A DNA stretch of 64,000 nt from Runella limosa DSM 17973 (GTDB lineage: Bacteria; Bacteroidota; Bacteroidia; Cytophagales; Spirosomataceae). The DNA is taken from the NCBI RefSeq assembly GCF_000482465.1, contig NZ_KI519429.1:124001-188000 (forward strand). Direction: 5' to 3'. Below the pieces are notes generated by a model. That model worked only from the letters and a program-made list of their open reading frames with translations, was not told where the DNA came from and did no database searches. The translations under genes were made by a program, and so were the position numbers. This document shows, one piece after another, positions 36,776-44,918 of the stretch; positions within the stretch are counted from its first letter, which is position 1; every line of letters begins with the position of its first letter.

Positions 36776-38188
36776 TTACTTAACTTGGTTCATAAACAGG
36801 GACAAATCGCCTTCGGCGGCGGCTTTCAACAGCAAAAAGCGCCACGCATTGCTTGTGGCCACGTAGCCGTCGATTTCGGCGCGGTTGAGCGTGACAAAGC
36901 TTTGGAACAACGTCGGCAAATCCGTTAGTCCACTTTGGTAACGGGCCTTGGCTTGGTTGTAGGCTTGCTGGGCAGCTTTGAGTTGAATGGGTGCTTGTTT
37001 GGCCAATTCCAAGCCCATCGTCAGTTGCGTATCGGCCTCCTGGTTTTGTCGATTGATGCGCAGCGATTGCTCGTTGTACAAATACCTAAAACGGTCTATC
37101 TGCAACTGTTCACTTTTATATTCTTGCCTCACCCTCAGCATGTTTGTTATGCTCCACCGTGCGGCAACGCCCACCAAATAGTTGGAGACTTGATAGCCCA
37201 ACCCACGGCTAAAACTAAAATCGGCGACATCGCTCACATCGGCGGCGTTTGACACCCCCGACCCCCGCGCCCAACCCGCTCCTACCAGCGATATGAACGG
37301 TAATCCCGAATGCTTGATGGCATTGCTGCGCGCCACCGAAAGGCTAAGTTGGGTTTGGAAAAGTTTTAAAACAGGATTTTTGGGCGAAAGTGAATCCGAA
37401 AGAAAGGTAGTTTGAGGAAGTGTACGGTAAAAACCAAGGCTATCCACCTGAAGATTTTTTTGAACTTCACCCACCAGTTCCGAAAGGCGCAATCGCTGAA
37501 CTTGTGCGCGTTGTTGGCTTTCAAGCAACGATAACCGCGCCCGAACTGTCTCAGCCGTGGCCAAGGAACTATCGACCGCCGCACGCATCCCCGACTGTAC
37601 ACCTGCGTCTATCACCCGTTTGAAGGTCAAGGCGCGGTCGAGGTTAGTGCGCTGTACTTCAACCAGTTTTTGCTGAATGAGAAGTAACAAATACGCATCA
37701 ATCACCCGAATTTGATGTTGAAAAAGCTCATTTTCGTAGTCCGCTTGCGCCCGCTTCCAATCTGCCTGAGCGGCTTCCACGTTGGCTTTGACCCTGCCAA
37801 AATTGACAATGCGCCAGTCAATGACGGCACTCACAAAACTCCCCGTGGTAGGTTGATAGACAGGCTCAGGACGAATCCCCCCAGAAGTAGAAATGGTCGT
37901 ACCCTCGTTTGGAAAAAACGAACCGTGAATACTGTTGTTGGTCGAAAAGGTATATTGATCTTGCACTACGATGGAGGGCAAGTACTCAGTTTTTGCCAAT
38001 TGCACTCGTCGTTCGATGCTTTTGGCTTCGGCCTGCTTTGCTTTCAAAAAAGGGTAATTTTGAACACCTTGCTCAATGGCTTGCGACAGCGAAAGTGTTT
38101 GTGCTTGCCCAGAAAACCCTTGGCTTACCATCAATACCAACCCAAAAAACTGGCTCAACGGCCGAATGTAGCTAATACCTTTTTTCAT
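36776..38188 (-). CDS. TolC-family outer-membrane efflux protein
   Basis: This 470-residue protein has a signal peptide (about 1-32) and two long helical hairpin repeats (about 55-240 and 285-460) with the TolC-type alternating Ala/Gln/Glu coiled-coil pattern. It is the first gene of the efflux operon and lies 20 bp before the pump gene. An upstream in-frame TTG (38197) is less likely than the ATG at 38188. Confidence 0.92.
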   Translation of the reverse strand: MKKGISYIRPLSQFFGLVLMVSQGFSGQAQTLSLSQAIEQGVQNYPFLKAKQAEAKSIERRVQLAKTEYLPSIVVQDQYTFSTNNSIHGSFFPNEGTTISTSGGIRPEPVYQPTTGSFVSAVIDWRIVNFGRVKANVEAAQADWKRAQADYENELFQHQIRVIDAYLLLLIQQKLVEVQRTNLDRALTFKRVIDAGVQSGMRAAVDSSLATAETVRARLSLLESQQRAQVQRLRLSELVGEVQKNLQVDSLGFYRTLPQTTFLSDSLSPKNPVLKLFQTQLSLSVARSNAIKHSGLPFISLVGAGWARGSGVSNAADVSDVADFSFSRGLGYQVSNYLVGVAARWSITNMLRVRQEYKSEQLQIDRFRYLYNEQSLRINRQNQEADTQLTMGLELAKQAPIQLKAAQQAYNQAKARYQSGLTDLPTLFQSFVTLNRAEIDGYVATSNAWRFLLLKAAAEGDLSLFMNQVK

Positions 38189-38243
38189 AGAAACCAACGT
38201 AGTGGAAGTGCGGTTATCAGTAATAGCTCACAAAACAATAGCC

Positions 38244-38390
38244 CAATTCTGGAAACATTTAGGAAAAATGGGAATCTAGGCCAAAAAACAGGTTGAACGC
38301 ATCAAAAAAAAGTAGCCTCAGCGAGGTTACTTTTTTTTAATGCGTTCAGCCTCGGCAAAAAAGTACTTTGTCTAAATGTTTCCAGAATTG
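38244..38390. promoter_or_regulatory. 147-bp imperfect palindrome between divergent efflux and two-component genes
   Basis: Two outer arms, CAATTCTGGAAACATTTAG at 38244-38262 and its exact complement at 38372-38390, flank a second inverted repeat. The latter (38294-38348) has TGAACGCAT and A8/T8 tracts with a CCTC-GAGG tip. The right arm sits between a TTTG (38367-38370) and a TACCTTTG (38396-38403), so it overlaps the promoter of the regulator gene; the left arm mirrors it towards tolC. It is a good candidate binding region for the adjacent response regulator. Confidence 0.75.
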
Positions 38391-38403
38391 CCTTCTACCT
38401 TTG
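38367..38403 (+). promoter_or_regulatory. Promoter of the two-component operon
   Basis: TTTG at 38367-38370 and TACCTTTG at 38396-38403 (spacing 25) match the Bacteroidota -33/-7 elements with a slightly long spacer. The ATG follows 22 bp later. The right palindrome arm fills the spacer. Confidence 0.6.
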
Positions 38404-38425
38404 TTTTGTTGAATCAAATACGTCT

Positions 38426-39103
38426 ATGAAAGTACTGGTTGTTGAAGACGAAAAAGGATTGGCTGAAAGCATCAGCGAATACATGATCAAAGAAGGATTT
38501 GTGTGCGAAACCGCAGGCACTTTTTTGGAGGCCGACCAGCGGATTTATTTATACGACTACGATTGTGTCATCGTGGACTTAAACTTGCCCGACGGCAATG
38601 GGTTTCAACTGATTCAATCGCTCAAAAAAATGCTTACAACCACGGGCGTTATTATTATTTCGGCCCGCAATGCCCTAGAAGATAAAATCAAGGGGCTAGA
38701 AATTGGGTCGGACGACTACCTGACCAAGCCTTTTCATTTGTCTGAACTCAACGCCCGCGTCAAATCGCTGATTCGACGACGCAACTTTAGTGGACATACC
38801 GAAATTGAGTTTCACGAAATTTTGGTTCAACCTGCTTCCCGAAAAGTCTATGTAAAAGGACAATTGACCGTACTTTCGCGCAAAGAATACGATTTATTGC
38901 TATATTTCTTGTCGAACGTGGACGTGGTACTTACCAAAGCATCCATTGCCGAACATTTGTGGGGGGACAACATCGACTCCGTTGACTCATTGGACATCGT
39001 TTACTCACACATTAAAAACCTTCGGCGAAAATTGCTTGAAAAAGGCTGTACCGACTACGTGCGTTCGGTCTATGGAATTGGCTATAAATTTGGGCTTTCG
39101 TGA
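38426..39103 (+). CDS. OmpR-family response regulator
   Basis: This 225-residue regulator has a receiver domain with acidic pocket ED (7-8), phospho-acceptor Asp51 and the conserved Lys in LTKPF. A winged-helix DNA-binding domain (about 130-225) contains LSRKEYDLLLYFL and VRSVYGIGYKF. It is transcribed with the histidine kinase and divergent from the efflux operon, which it probably controls (inference). Confidence 0.95.
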   Translation: MKVLVVEDEKGLAESISEYMIKEGFVCETAGTFLEADQRIYLYDYDCVIVDLNLPDGNGFQLIQSLKKMLTTTGVIIISARNALEDKIKGLEIGSDDYLTKPFHLSELNARVKSLIRRRNFSGHTEIEFHEILVQPASRKVYVKGQLTVLSRKEYDLLLYFLSNVDVVLTKASIAEHLWGDNIDSVDSLDIVYSHIKNLRRKLLEKGCTDYVRSVYGIGYKFGLS

Positions 39104-40356
39104 AACTATTAACCAAAACCAACCGCATTTATCTGACATTCTCAACGGCCATTTATTTGTTTGCGGGACTGGCCTTCTACCAAGTCATTAAAATCCTTAT
39201 TTATGATGAAGTAGAAAATCGCTTGAAGGTCGAAAAACGCGACTTTGAGCAATACCTCAAAATCCACGACAACTGGTCGAGTGGCTATTTTGTCGAAAAC
39301 AAAATCGAAGTCTCGCCCGTCACTGGCCCCATCCAAGCTGCAGAATTTTTTACGGATACCCTGATGCGTAGCCGTTACGAAGACGAACTTACGCCTTTTC
39401 GGCAACTTACGTTTTATGCCACCATCGGCGGTGTGGTGCGTGAAGTTACCATTCGTAAATCCCTCATTCAAACCTTCCGACTGATTGAAATCATCACCGC
39501 CACCATGGTGGTTTGCCTTGTGCTGTTGCTGATAGGGACTTTTTGGTTTCAGGGAAAATCTTCGGGGCGAATCTGGCATCCGTTTTACGAAACCCTTTCG
39601 CGGATGAAAAACTTTGACCTCACCCACGAAAAACCTTTGCAGTTGGACAAGCCCGAAATTGACGAATTTGAGGAATTGAACGAGGTATTCCGAAAAATGG
39701 GTGAAAAAATGCAACACGACTACCGCAGCCTCAAGGAGTTTACCGAAAATGCCTCGCACGAAATCCAAACGCCGTTGGCGCTCATCAATGCCAAAGTCGA
39801 GCAGTTGATTCAACACGCCAAGCTTTCCGAAACCCAAACCCACTTGATTGAAGATATTTACCAAGCCTCGCGGCGGATGGCTCGTCTCAATCAAGGGCTG
39901 TTGCTTTTGGCAAAAATTGAAAATCACCAGTTTACGACGAACCACACCATCAATTTGACCGAATTGTTGGTCAACAAGTTGGGCGACATGGAAGAGATGA
40001 TACACTACAAACAATTGGAAGTCCATCTCGAAAACGACGCCCCTTTTGTGGTGGAGTTACCGCCCGCTTTGGCCGAAACTTTGGTTAATAATTTGGTCAA
40101 TAATGCCATCAAACACAACCACGCCCAAGGACAAATTCGGTTACATTCGACGCCCCAGCAAATCTGCCTCAGTAATACGGGACACGCCCTTGTAAGCCCT
40201 CCCGAGCGCTTGTTTGAACGCTTTAAAAAAGAAGGCACAGGCCCCGACTCGGTGGGGCTTGGCTTGGCCATTATCAAGGAAATTTGTACCAATTACGGCT
40301 TACAAGTCAACTACACCGTCGGCGACGGATGGCATCAGTTTTGTATCTCTTCCTAA
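39100..40356 (+). CDS. Sensor histidine kinase
   Basis: This 418-residue kinase has a membrane helix (about 10-32), a periplasmic domain, a second helix (about 130-150), a linker, the H-box NASHEIQTPL (His220), the N-box NNLVNNAIKHNH and G-box GLGLAIIKEI. A GTG start overlaps the regulator stop by four bases. Its periplasmic domain is short and its ligand is unknown. Confidence 0.94.
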   Translation: MKLLTKTNRIYLTFSTAIYLFAGLAFYQVIKILIYDEVENRLKVEKRDFEQYLKIHDNWSSGYFVENKIEVSPVTGPIQAAEFFTDTLMRSRYEDELTPFRQLTFYATIGGVVREVTIRKSLIQTFRLIEIITATMVVCLVLLLIGTFWFQGKSSGRIWHPFYETLSRMKNFDLTHEKPLQLDKPEIDEFEELNEVFRKMGEKMQHDYRSLKEFTENASHEIQTPLALINAKVEQLIQHAKLSETQTHLIEDIYQASRRMARLNQGLLLLAKIENHQFTTNHTINLTELLVNKLGDMEEMIHYKQLEVHLENDAPFVVELPPALAETLVNNLVNNAIKHNHAQGQIRLHSTPQQICLSNTGHALVSPPERLFERFKKEGTGPDSVGLGLAIIKEICTNYGLQVNYTVGDGWHQFCISS

Positions 40357-40372
40357 GATTTTTCTATCTTTG
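40340..40372 (+). promoter_or_regulatory. Promoter before the small hydrogenase-linked gene
   Basis: TTTG (40340-40343) and TATCTTTG (40365-40372) are separated by 21 bp, the expected range. This is the best match to the Bacteroidota consensus in the window. The ATG follows 19 bp after the -7 element. It lies across the end of the kinase gene and can start an independent unit. Confidence 0.7.
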
Positions 40373-40391
40373 ACGCATCAACGCGCCAAAG

Positions 40392-40751
40392 ATGAAATCC
40401 CATTTTCGCATCGACGAAGTTACGTACTCCCATTTATTGGGCAGGCTCAACGACCTGCACGTGACCGATAAGCGCGGTACGCTCCCTGATTTTACTTTTT
40501 TTCATAAAGACGAATGGCTCGCCGACACGGCCGTTATCGAGGAACTCACGCGACACAAAGGCGAGTGGCAGGTTAATTTGGTCTTTGCCCATACCAACAA
40601 CCCGATGCGGTTTATTCGCCGACAAATCACTTCGTATTCTTGTCCGCGTAAGGCATCGTTGTTTGCGTCTTTGATGCGCCGATTGGCGGCAAAAGACCAG
40701 CGCGGTACGCAGGCAATCAGTATAAATGATATATTTGTAGCACAGAACTGA
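40392..40751 (+). CDS. Small protein paralogous to 45207-45533, unknown function
   Basis: This 119-residue soluble protein has no signal peptide and few acidic patches. From residue 40 to the end it aligns with the 108-residue protein at 45207-45533: shared D.WL..T.V, KG.W, NP..F..R, Y....KA.L.A.L.RR, D.RGT. About a third of aligned residues are identical by eye. I recognise no family. It stands just before the TetR gene and the hydrogenase genes, under its own promoter, so it may have a hydrogenase-related role. Confidence 0.75.
   Translation: MKSHFRIDEVTYSHLLGRLNDLHVTDKRGTLPDFTFFHKDEWLADTAVIEELTRHKGEWQVNLVFAHTNNPMRFIRRQITSYSCPRKASLFASLMRRLAAKDQRGTQAISINDIFVAQN
40730..40737 (+). promoter_or_regulatory. 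Candidate -7 element for the TetR gene
   Basis: TATATTTG matches TAnnTTTG and lies 34 bp upstream of the TetR ATG, inside the end of the preceding gene. No -33 TTTG at proper spacing, so it is weaker than the promoter at 40340-40372. Confidence 0.4.
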
Positions 40752-40771
40752 GCATCATCGCAAGGGTTATC

Positions 40772-41392
40772 ATGCACAATACCAAAGAAAAAATCGTACT
40801 AGCTTCCATAAAGCTCTTCAATGAGCACGGGGTGGCAAGTGTCAGGCTTCAACAAATAGCCGATGAAACGGGTATTAGCGTCGGTAATTTGGCCTACCAT
40901 TTTCGCAACAAAGAGGCCATTGTTTCTTCTGTTTACGAAAAACTATTTGATGAATTTCGGCAACTTCTCAGTACGTACCTTTTGACGCCTTCTTTTGCCG
41001 ATTTCGACGGGCAGATGGCTGGCTATTTTGAATTTTTCAAAACCTACCGTTTTTACATTACCGATTTGTTTTCTGCCGAGCATCCCCTACCCGACATTCA
41101 AGCCGAATGGGAGATGTTTATGAACAAAATGATTTTGCAAATCAAAAACCGTATCGACTTCCACGTCAGTCGAGGCGAGCTCCTTCCCGAATCGTCGCAA
41201 GGAACGTACTACCTCATTTCGGAGTCGATTTGGATGACACTGGTTTTTTGGATTCCTCAGCAAACCATGCGCCGCAAACCCGTCACGGAAGGACGCTATC
41301 GGACGGCCGTGTGGAACCATTTAAAACCCTACTTTACTCAAAAAGGCTTAGATACCTTCGAACTCATCTCCCCCGTCCTTTCTCAAAATTAA
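40772..41392 (+). CDS. TetR-family transcriptional regulator next to the hydrogenase
   Basis: This 206-residue regulator has an N-terminal helix-turn-helix (about 25-57, QQIADETGISVGNLAYHFRN) and a helical ligand-binding domain. It ends 211 bp before hupS, on the same strand, directly upstream of the twin palindromes at 41486-41527. It is a natural candidate for the protein that binds those palindromes and controls hydrogenase expression; this is inference from position. The ligand is unknown. Confidence 0.88.
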   Translation: MHNTKEKIVLASIKLFNEHGVASVRLQQIADETGISVGNLAYHFRNKEAIVSSVYEKLFDEFRQLLSTYLLTPSFADFDGQMAGYFEFFKTYRFYITDLFSAEHPLPDIQAEWEMFMNKMILQIKNRIDFHVSRGELLPESSQGTYYLISESIWMTLVFWIPQQTMRRKPVTEGRYRTAVWNHLKPYFTQKGLDTFELISPVLSQN

Positions 41393-41485
41393 TCTTCAAA
41401 TCCTGACCAATGTCATGTCTTTGCAGTAGTACATCCGCTACTTTGTGAAACACATGTATCTACCGATATTTAGGTTTATTCTAAA

Positions 41486-41527
41486 TTAGAAAAAAATTTC
41501 TAAAATTAATTAGAAAATATTTTCTAA
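41486..41527. promoter_or_regulatory. Twin TTAGAAA-N4-TTTCTAA palindromes upstream of hupS
   Basis: Two 18-bp palindromes at 41486-41503 and 41510-41527 share arms TTAGAAA and TTTCTAA with a 4-nt spacer; the second is fully symmetric. Centre-to-centre distance is 24 bp. A half-site TTCTAA lies just upstream (41479-41484). The second palindrome overlaps the position of the -33 element of the promoter at 41543, consistent with repressor or competitive activator binding. Confidence 0.85.
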
Positions 41528-41542
41528 AAAGTCAGAAGTGGT

Positions 41543-41550
41543 TATATTTG
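41543..41550 (+). promoter_or_regulatory. -7 promoter element of the hydrogenase operon
   Basis: TATATTTG matches TAnnTTTG and lies 53 bp upstream of the hupS ATG. There is no TTTG at the -33 position, which is instead occupied by the twin palindromes, so it is likely a regulated promoter. Confidence 0.6.
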
Positions 41551-41603
41551 TTCACTTTTTAGTACAATTTTAGCAAACCAAAACCCTTAAGCTATTTTTT
41601 CTT

Positions 41604-42587
41604 ATGGCAAATGTACTATGGCTGCAAGGAGGCGCGTGCAGTGGCAATACCATGTCATTCTTAAACGCCGAAGAGCCTACGGTGGTTGACCTCGTCACCG
41701 ATTTCGGCGTCAATATTCTCTGGCACCCTTCCATTGGGCTTGAAATTGGTCATCAAGTGACCGAGCTACTCGATGACATCATCAAGGGGAAAGTGCAATG
41801 CGACATTTTGGTATATGAAGGAAGTATCATCAAAGGCCCTAAAAATACAGGCACGATGAACTACTTCTGCGACCGCCCCATGAAGGACTGGGTACGGGAG
41901 TTATCGGAAGTAGCGGGTTTTGTAGTAGCCATTGGCGACTGCGCCACTTGGGGCGGCATTCCCGCCGTGGAACCCAACCCCAGCGAATCGACGGGCGTAC
42001 AGTTTTTGCGCAAAGAAAAAGGTGGTTTTTTGGGGGCTAATTACAAATCAAAAGGTGGTTTGCCCGTCATCAACATTCCAGGCTGTCCTGCTCACCCCGA
42101 CTGGATTACGCAAATTTTGGTGGCCATCGCTACGGGCCGTATCGGGGATGTTTTATTGGATGACTACCACCGTCCCAAAACTTTCTTTACCGATTTTGTA
42201 CAAACGGGTTGTACCAACGTTGTCAATTTTGCCAATAAAGTGGATGGAGGTTTTGGAAAACGAGGCAATGGCTGCTTGTTTTACGAAGTGGGCTGCCGTG
42301 GGCCAATGACCCGGGCGAGTTGTAACAAAATTTTGTGGAACCGCCAGTCGAGTAAAACCCGCGCCAACCACCCCTGCCTAGGTTGTACAGAACCAGGCTT
42401 CCCGCACCACGATTTGGCCAAAGGAAGTGTCTTCAAAACCCTCAAGTATTTGGGCTTTTTGCCCCAAGACGTACCTGCGGGCAACTCCAAACTTGGCTAC
42501 TACATGCGCGCTGGTTTTGAAAAAACAATGCACGCCGTGGAAGTCGGACTTGGTATCGAAAAAGCCCACAGCCAAGGTTCTAAATAG
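41604..42587 (+). CDS. hupS: [NiFe]-hydrogenase small subunit, group 2a-like
   Basis: This 327-residue electron-transfer subunit has no Tat signal, unlike membrane-bound group 1 enzymes, so it is cytosolic. Near the N-terminus WLQGGACSGNTMSF has Cys12 but Asn15 where the second Cys of the proximal CxxC is normally found. The later ligands are Cys113 and Cys161. In the distal-cluster motif the usual V-H-x-x-C reads V-Q-T-G-C (Gln200, Cys203). The C-terminal cysteines are Cys224, 231, 240, 258 and 261. The pattern fits Huc/HupS-type enzymes with 3Fe-4S clusters. It is 50 bp before hupL. Confidence 0.95.
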   Translation: MANVLWLQGGACSGNTMSFLNAEEPTVVDLVTDFGVNILWHPSIGLEIGHQVTELLDDIIKGKVQCDILVYEGSIIKGPKNTGTMNYFCDRPMKDWVRELSEVAGFVVAIGDCATWGGIPAVEPNPSESTGVQFLRKEKGGFLGANYKSKGGLPVINIPGCPAHPDWITQILVAIATGRIGDVLLDDYHRPKTFFTDFVQTGCTNVVNFANKVDGGFGKRGNGCLFYEVGCRGPMTRASCNKILWNRQSSKTRANHPCLGCTEPGFPHHDLAKGSVFKTLKYLGFLPQDVPAGNSKLGYYMRAGFEKTMHAVEVGLGIEKAHSQGSK

Positions 42588-42637
42588 TTTCAAAGAACCA
42601 TTTAACATTTCCATTCACTCAATTTGAACACACTCCA

Positions 42638-44230
42638 ATGGCAATCACCAAAGAACTAAATATATCCCCCGTAGGTCGGGTAGAAGGCGACCTCGATGTA
42701 AAAGTATATATGGAAGATGGCGTAGTGACCCGCGCCCATACGCAAGCGGCTATGTTCCGTGGTTTTGAGCAAATTATGGCGGGTAAAGACCCCCAATCAG
42801 GGCTTATCGTAACGCCGCGTATTTGCGGTATTTGCGGTGGCTCGCACTTGTATTGCGCGTCATCGGCCTTAGATACTGCTTGGGGAACAACCTTGCCGCC
42901 GAATGCCCTCTTGCTTCGCGCCTTGGGGCAAGCCACCGAAACCATTCAAAGTATTCCGCGTTGGTTTTACGCCATTTTTGCTACCGATTTAGCCAATAAA
43001 AAATTTGCCAATAAACCCCTTTACGCCGAAGTTGTAAAACGCTGGGCGGCGTATGTGGGTACTTCTTTCCAAAAGGGGGTCACCACGAGCGCGCTACCTG
43101 TGCAAGTGTATGCGCTTTTTGGCGGTCAATGGCCGCACTCTAGCTACATGGTACCAGGTGGGGTGATGAGCGCACCTACCCTCAAAGACATCACGCGGGC
43201 TCACGCTATCATGAATCAATTCCGCAAAGATTGGCTCGAAAGTATCTTTTTGGGCTGTTCGATTGAGCGTTACATGCAAATCAAAACGTGGGACGATTTG
43301 ATGGAATGGGTCGAAGAAAACGAATCGCAACGCAACTCCGACTTGGGCTTGTACATTCGGGCAGGGATTGAGTTTGGACTTCATAAATTTGGACAAGGAG
43401 TAGGCAAATTTGTGGCGTTTGGCACCTATATTCACAAAGATTTGTGGAACCAGCCCAAAATTGAAACCCGTAACAACGCCGTGATTAGTCCTGGTGGTTT
43501 TTGGGACGGCAAAAAGTACTATGAATTAGACCATTTGCAGGTACAAGAGCACGTCAAGCACGCATGGTACGCCGATGTACCCGCCGCCCACCCTTGGGAC
43601 GAACCACTGCCAACGCCGCTGCCGTCGCAAAACTTGGCCGAAACCAATTTTAACGATAAATACAGCTGGTCGAAAGCACCGCGTTACATGAACTTTGCGG
43701 CAGAAGCTGGACCACTGTCGCGGGTGATTATGAATGCCAATCCTGCCAATAAAGCACACCAATTCCAAGATCCCCTTTTTATGGACATTATGGAAAAAAT
43801 GGGTCCAAGTGTCTTTACGCGTACCTTGGCACGTTTGCACGAAGCGCCACGCTTGTATTTGATGATCGACGAATGGCTCCGTCAAGTGGATCTCAACGGT
43901 GACTTTTACATCAAACCTACCGAACGCGACGGCAAAGGCTGGGGAGCCACGGAAGCAGCGCGTGGGGCATTGGCACACTGGATTGAAATTGAAAACGGCG
44001 TTATCAAAAATTATCAAGTGATGGCTCCAACGACCTGGAACGTAGGCCCTAACGACGAAACTGGCAACCCTGGCCCCATTGAGGCCGCCTTGGAAGGTAC
44101 CGAAATCGAAGACCCACACGACCCCGTGGAAGTAGGTTTAGTGGCTCGTTCGTTTGACTCTTGCTTGGTCTGTACGGTTCACGCCCACGACGGTAAGAGC
44201 GGTCAAGAATTAGCGAAGTTTAAGTTGTAA
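42638..44230 (+). CDS. hupL: [NiFe]-hydrogenase large subunit, group 2a-like
   Basis: This 530-residue subunit carries the NiFe(CN)2CO site. The L1 motif RICGICGGSH (Cys63, Cys66) and the L2 motif DSCLVCTVH (Cys509, Cys512, His515) hold the metal. The 15 residues after His515 (AHDGKS...) form the C-terminal peptide normally removed by the protease after nickel insertion. The DSC variant of the L2 motif, instead of DPC, is typical of group 2. The reaction is H2 oxidation; low-threshold (atmospheric) uptake is an inference from group membership. Confidence 0.97.
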   Translation: MAITKELNISPVGRVEGDLDVKVYMEDGVVTRAHTQAAMFRGFEQIMAGKDPQSGLIVTPRICGICGGSHLYCASSALDTAWGTTLPPNALLLRALGQATETIQSIPRWFYAIFATDLANKKFANKPLYAEVVKRWAAYVGTSFQKGVTTSALPVQVYALFGGQWPHSSYMVPGGVMSAPTLKDITRAHAIMNQFRKDWLESIFLGCSIERYMQIKTWDDLMEWVEENESQRNSDLGLYIRAGIEFGLHKFGQGVGKFVAFGTYIHKDLWNQPKIETRNNAVISPGGFWDGKKYYELDHLQVQEHVKHAWYADVPAAHPWDEPLPTPLPSQNLAETNFNDKYSWSKAPRYMNFAAEAGPLSRVIMNANPANKAHQFQDPLFMDIMEKMGPSVFTRTLARLHEAPRLYLMIDEWLRQVDLNGDFYIKPTERDGKGWGATEAARGALAHWIEIENGVIKNYQVMAPTTWNVGPNDETGNPGPIEAALEGTEIEDPHDPVEVGLVARSFDSCLVCTVHAHDGKSGQELAKFKL

Positions 44231-44248
44231 TTTTCTAAAACAATCCAG

Positions 44249-44401
44249 TAACTCCAGCCTTTAGGCTGGGGGTTTGGGGAACTACGATATTGAGTAGATT
44301 GGGCTTTAGCCCTGATTTTTTACGTTATAATGCTAAAGGTCATGGCTAAAGCCCCAATAATGTCTTAATTATTTATGTCCTCAGCCTAAAGGCTGGAGTT
44401 A
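44249..44401. repeat. 153-bp palindromic element between hupL and the protease gene
   Basis: Outer arms TAACTCCAGCCTTTAGGCTG (44249-44268) and their complement (44382-44401) enclose inner inverted modules (ATTGGGCTTTAGCCC and GGCTAAAGCCCCAAT). It fills most of the 196-bp gap between hupL and hupD and resembles a miniature mobile or REP-like element. Confidence 0.8.
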
Positions 44402-44426
44402 AAAGAGAGAAAAAAAATTACACAAT

Positions 44427-44918
44427 ATGAAAAAAACAGCGATAATGGGGTTTGGGAACCCGTGTCGAAGCGACGACGGAGTCGGCTGCTTTGTAATTGA
44501 ACAACTCAAAAACCAATTCGCTGAGAATGAACAGGTAAGCTTATTTGACATGGGCACTTCAGCTTTTGAGGTGCTCTTTCACTTACAAGGTCACGAACGA
44601 ATCATCGTGGTGGATGCCGTGGTCAATTCGGGAGAAACCCCAGGAACGTTGTATCGACTGCCTGCCTCCGAAATCAACGCACACATTCAGGACGACCCAA
44701 TGGTGTTTTTGCACAGCTTAAAATGGGACCAAGCGCTTTCGTACGCCAAAAAAATCTTGCGGGAAGCATACCCCGACGACATTCAGGTGTATTTGATTGC
44801 CGTTGACAACCTTCGGCTTGACATTGGTTTGAGCCAGCCCGTTCGTGAAGCAGGCGACCGCGTTGTTGAGTTGATTTTGAAAGAATTGGAATTAGCCGCG
44901 TATGACACTACAGCTTAA
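44427..44918 (+). CDS. hupD: Hydrogenase maturation endopeptidase
   Basis: This 163-residue HybD/HupD-family protease cleaves the C-terminal peptide of the large subunit after nickel incorporation. The GFGNPCRSDDGVG motif near the start and the conserved Asp in IIVVDAV and His in FLHSLKW are the expected nickel-sensing residues. It overlaps the next small gene by 17 bp. Confidence 0.93.
   Translation: MKKTAIMGFGNPCRSDDGVGCFVIEQLKNQFAENEQVSLFDMGTSAFEVLFHLQGHERIIVVDAVVNSGETPGTLYRLPASEINAHIQDDPMVFLHSLKWDQALSYAKKILREAYPDDIQVYLIAVDNLRLDIGLSQPVREAGDRVVELILKELELAAYDTTA

Noticed and set aside
39142-40026. Long minus-strand open frame (294 codons) opposite the histidine kinase
   Set aside because: The plus strand encodes a full kinase with H-, N- and G-boxes; the antisense product shows no recognisable domain.
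41604-44230. Membrane-bound group 1 uptake hydrogenase
   Set aside because: The small subunit lacks a Tat signal and C-terminal membrane helix, no cytochrome b gene follows, and the large-subunit L2 motif is DSC rather than DPC.
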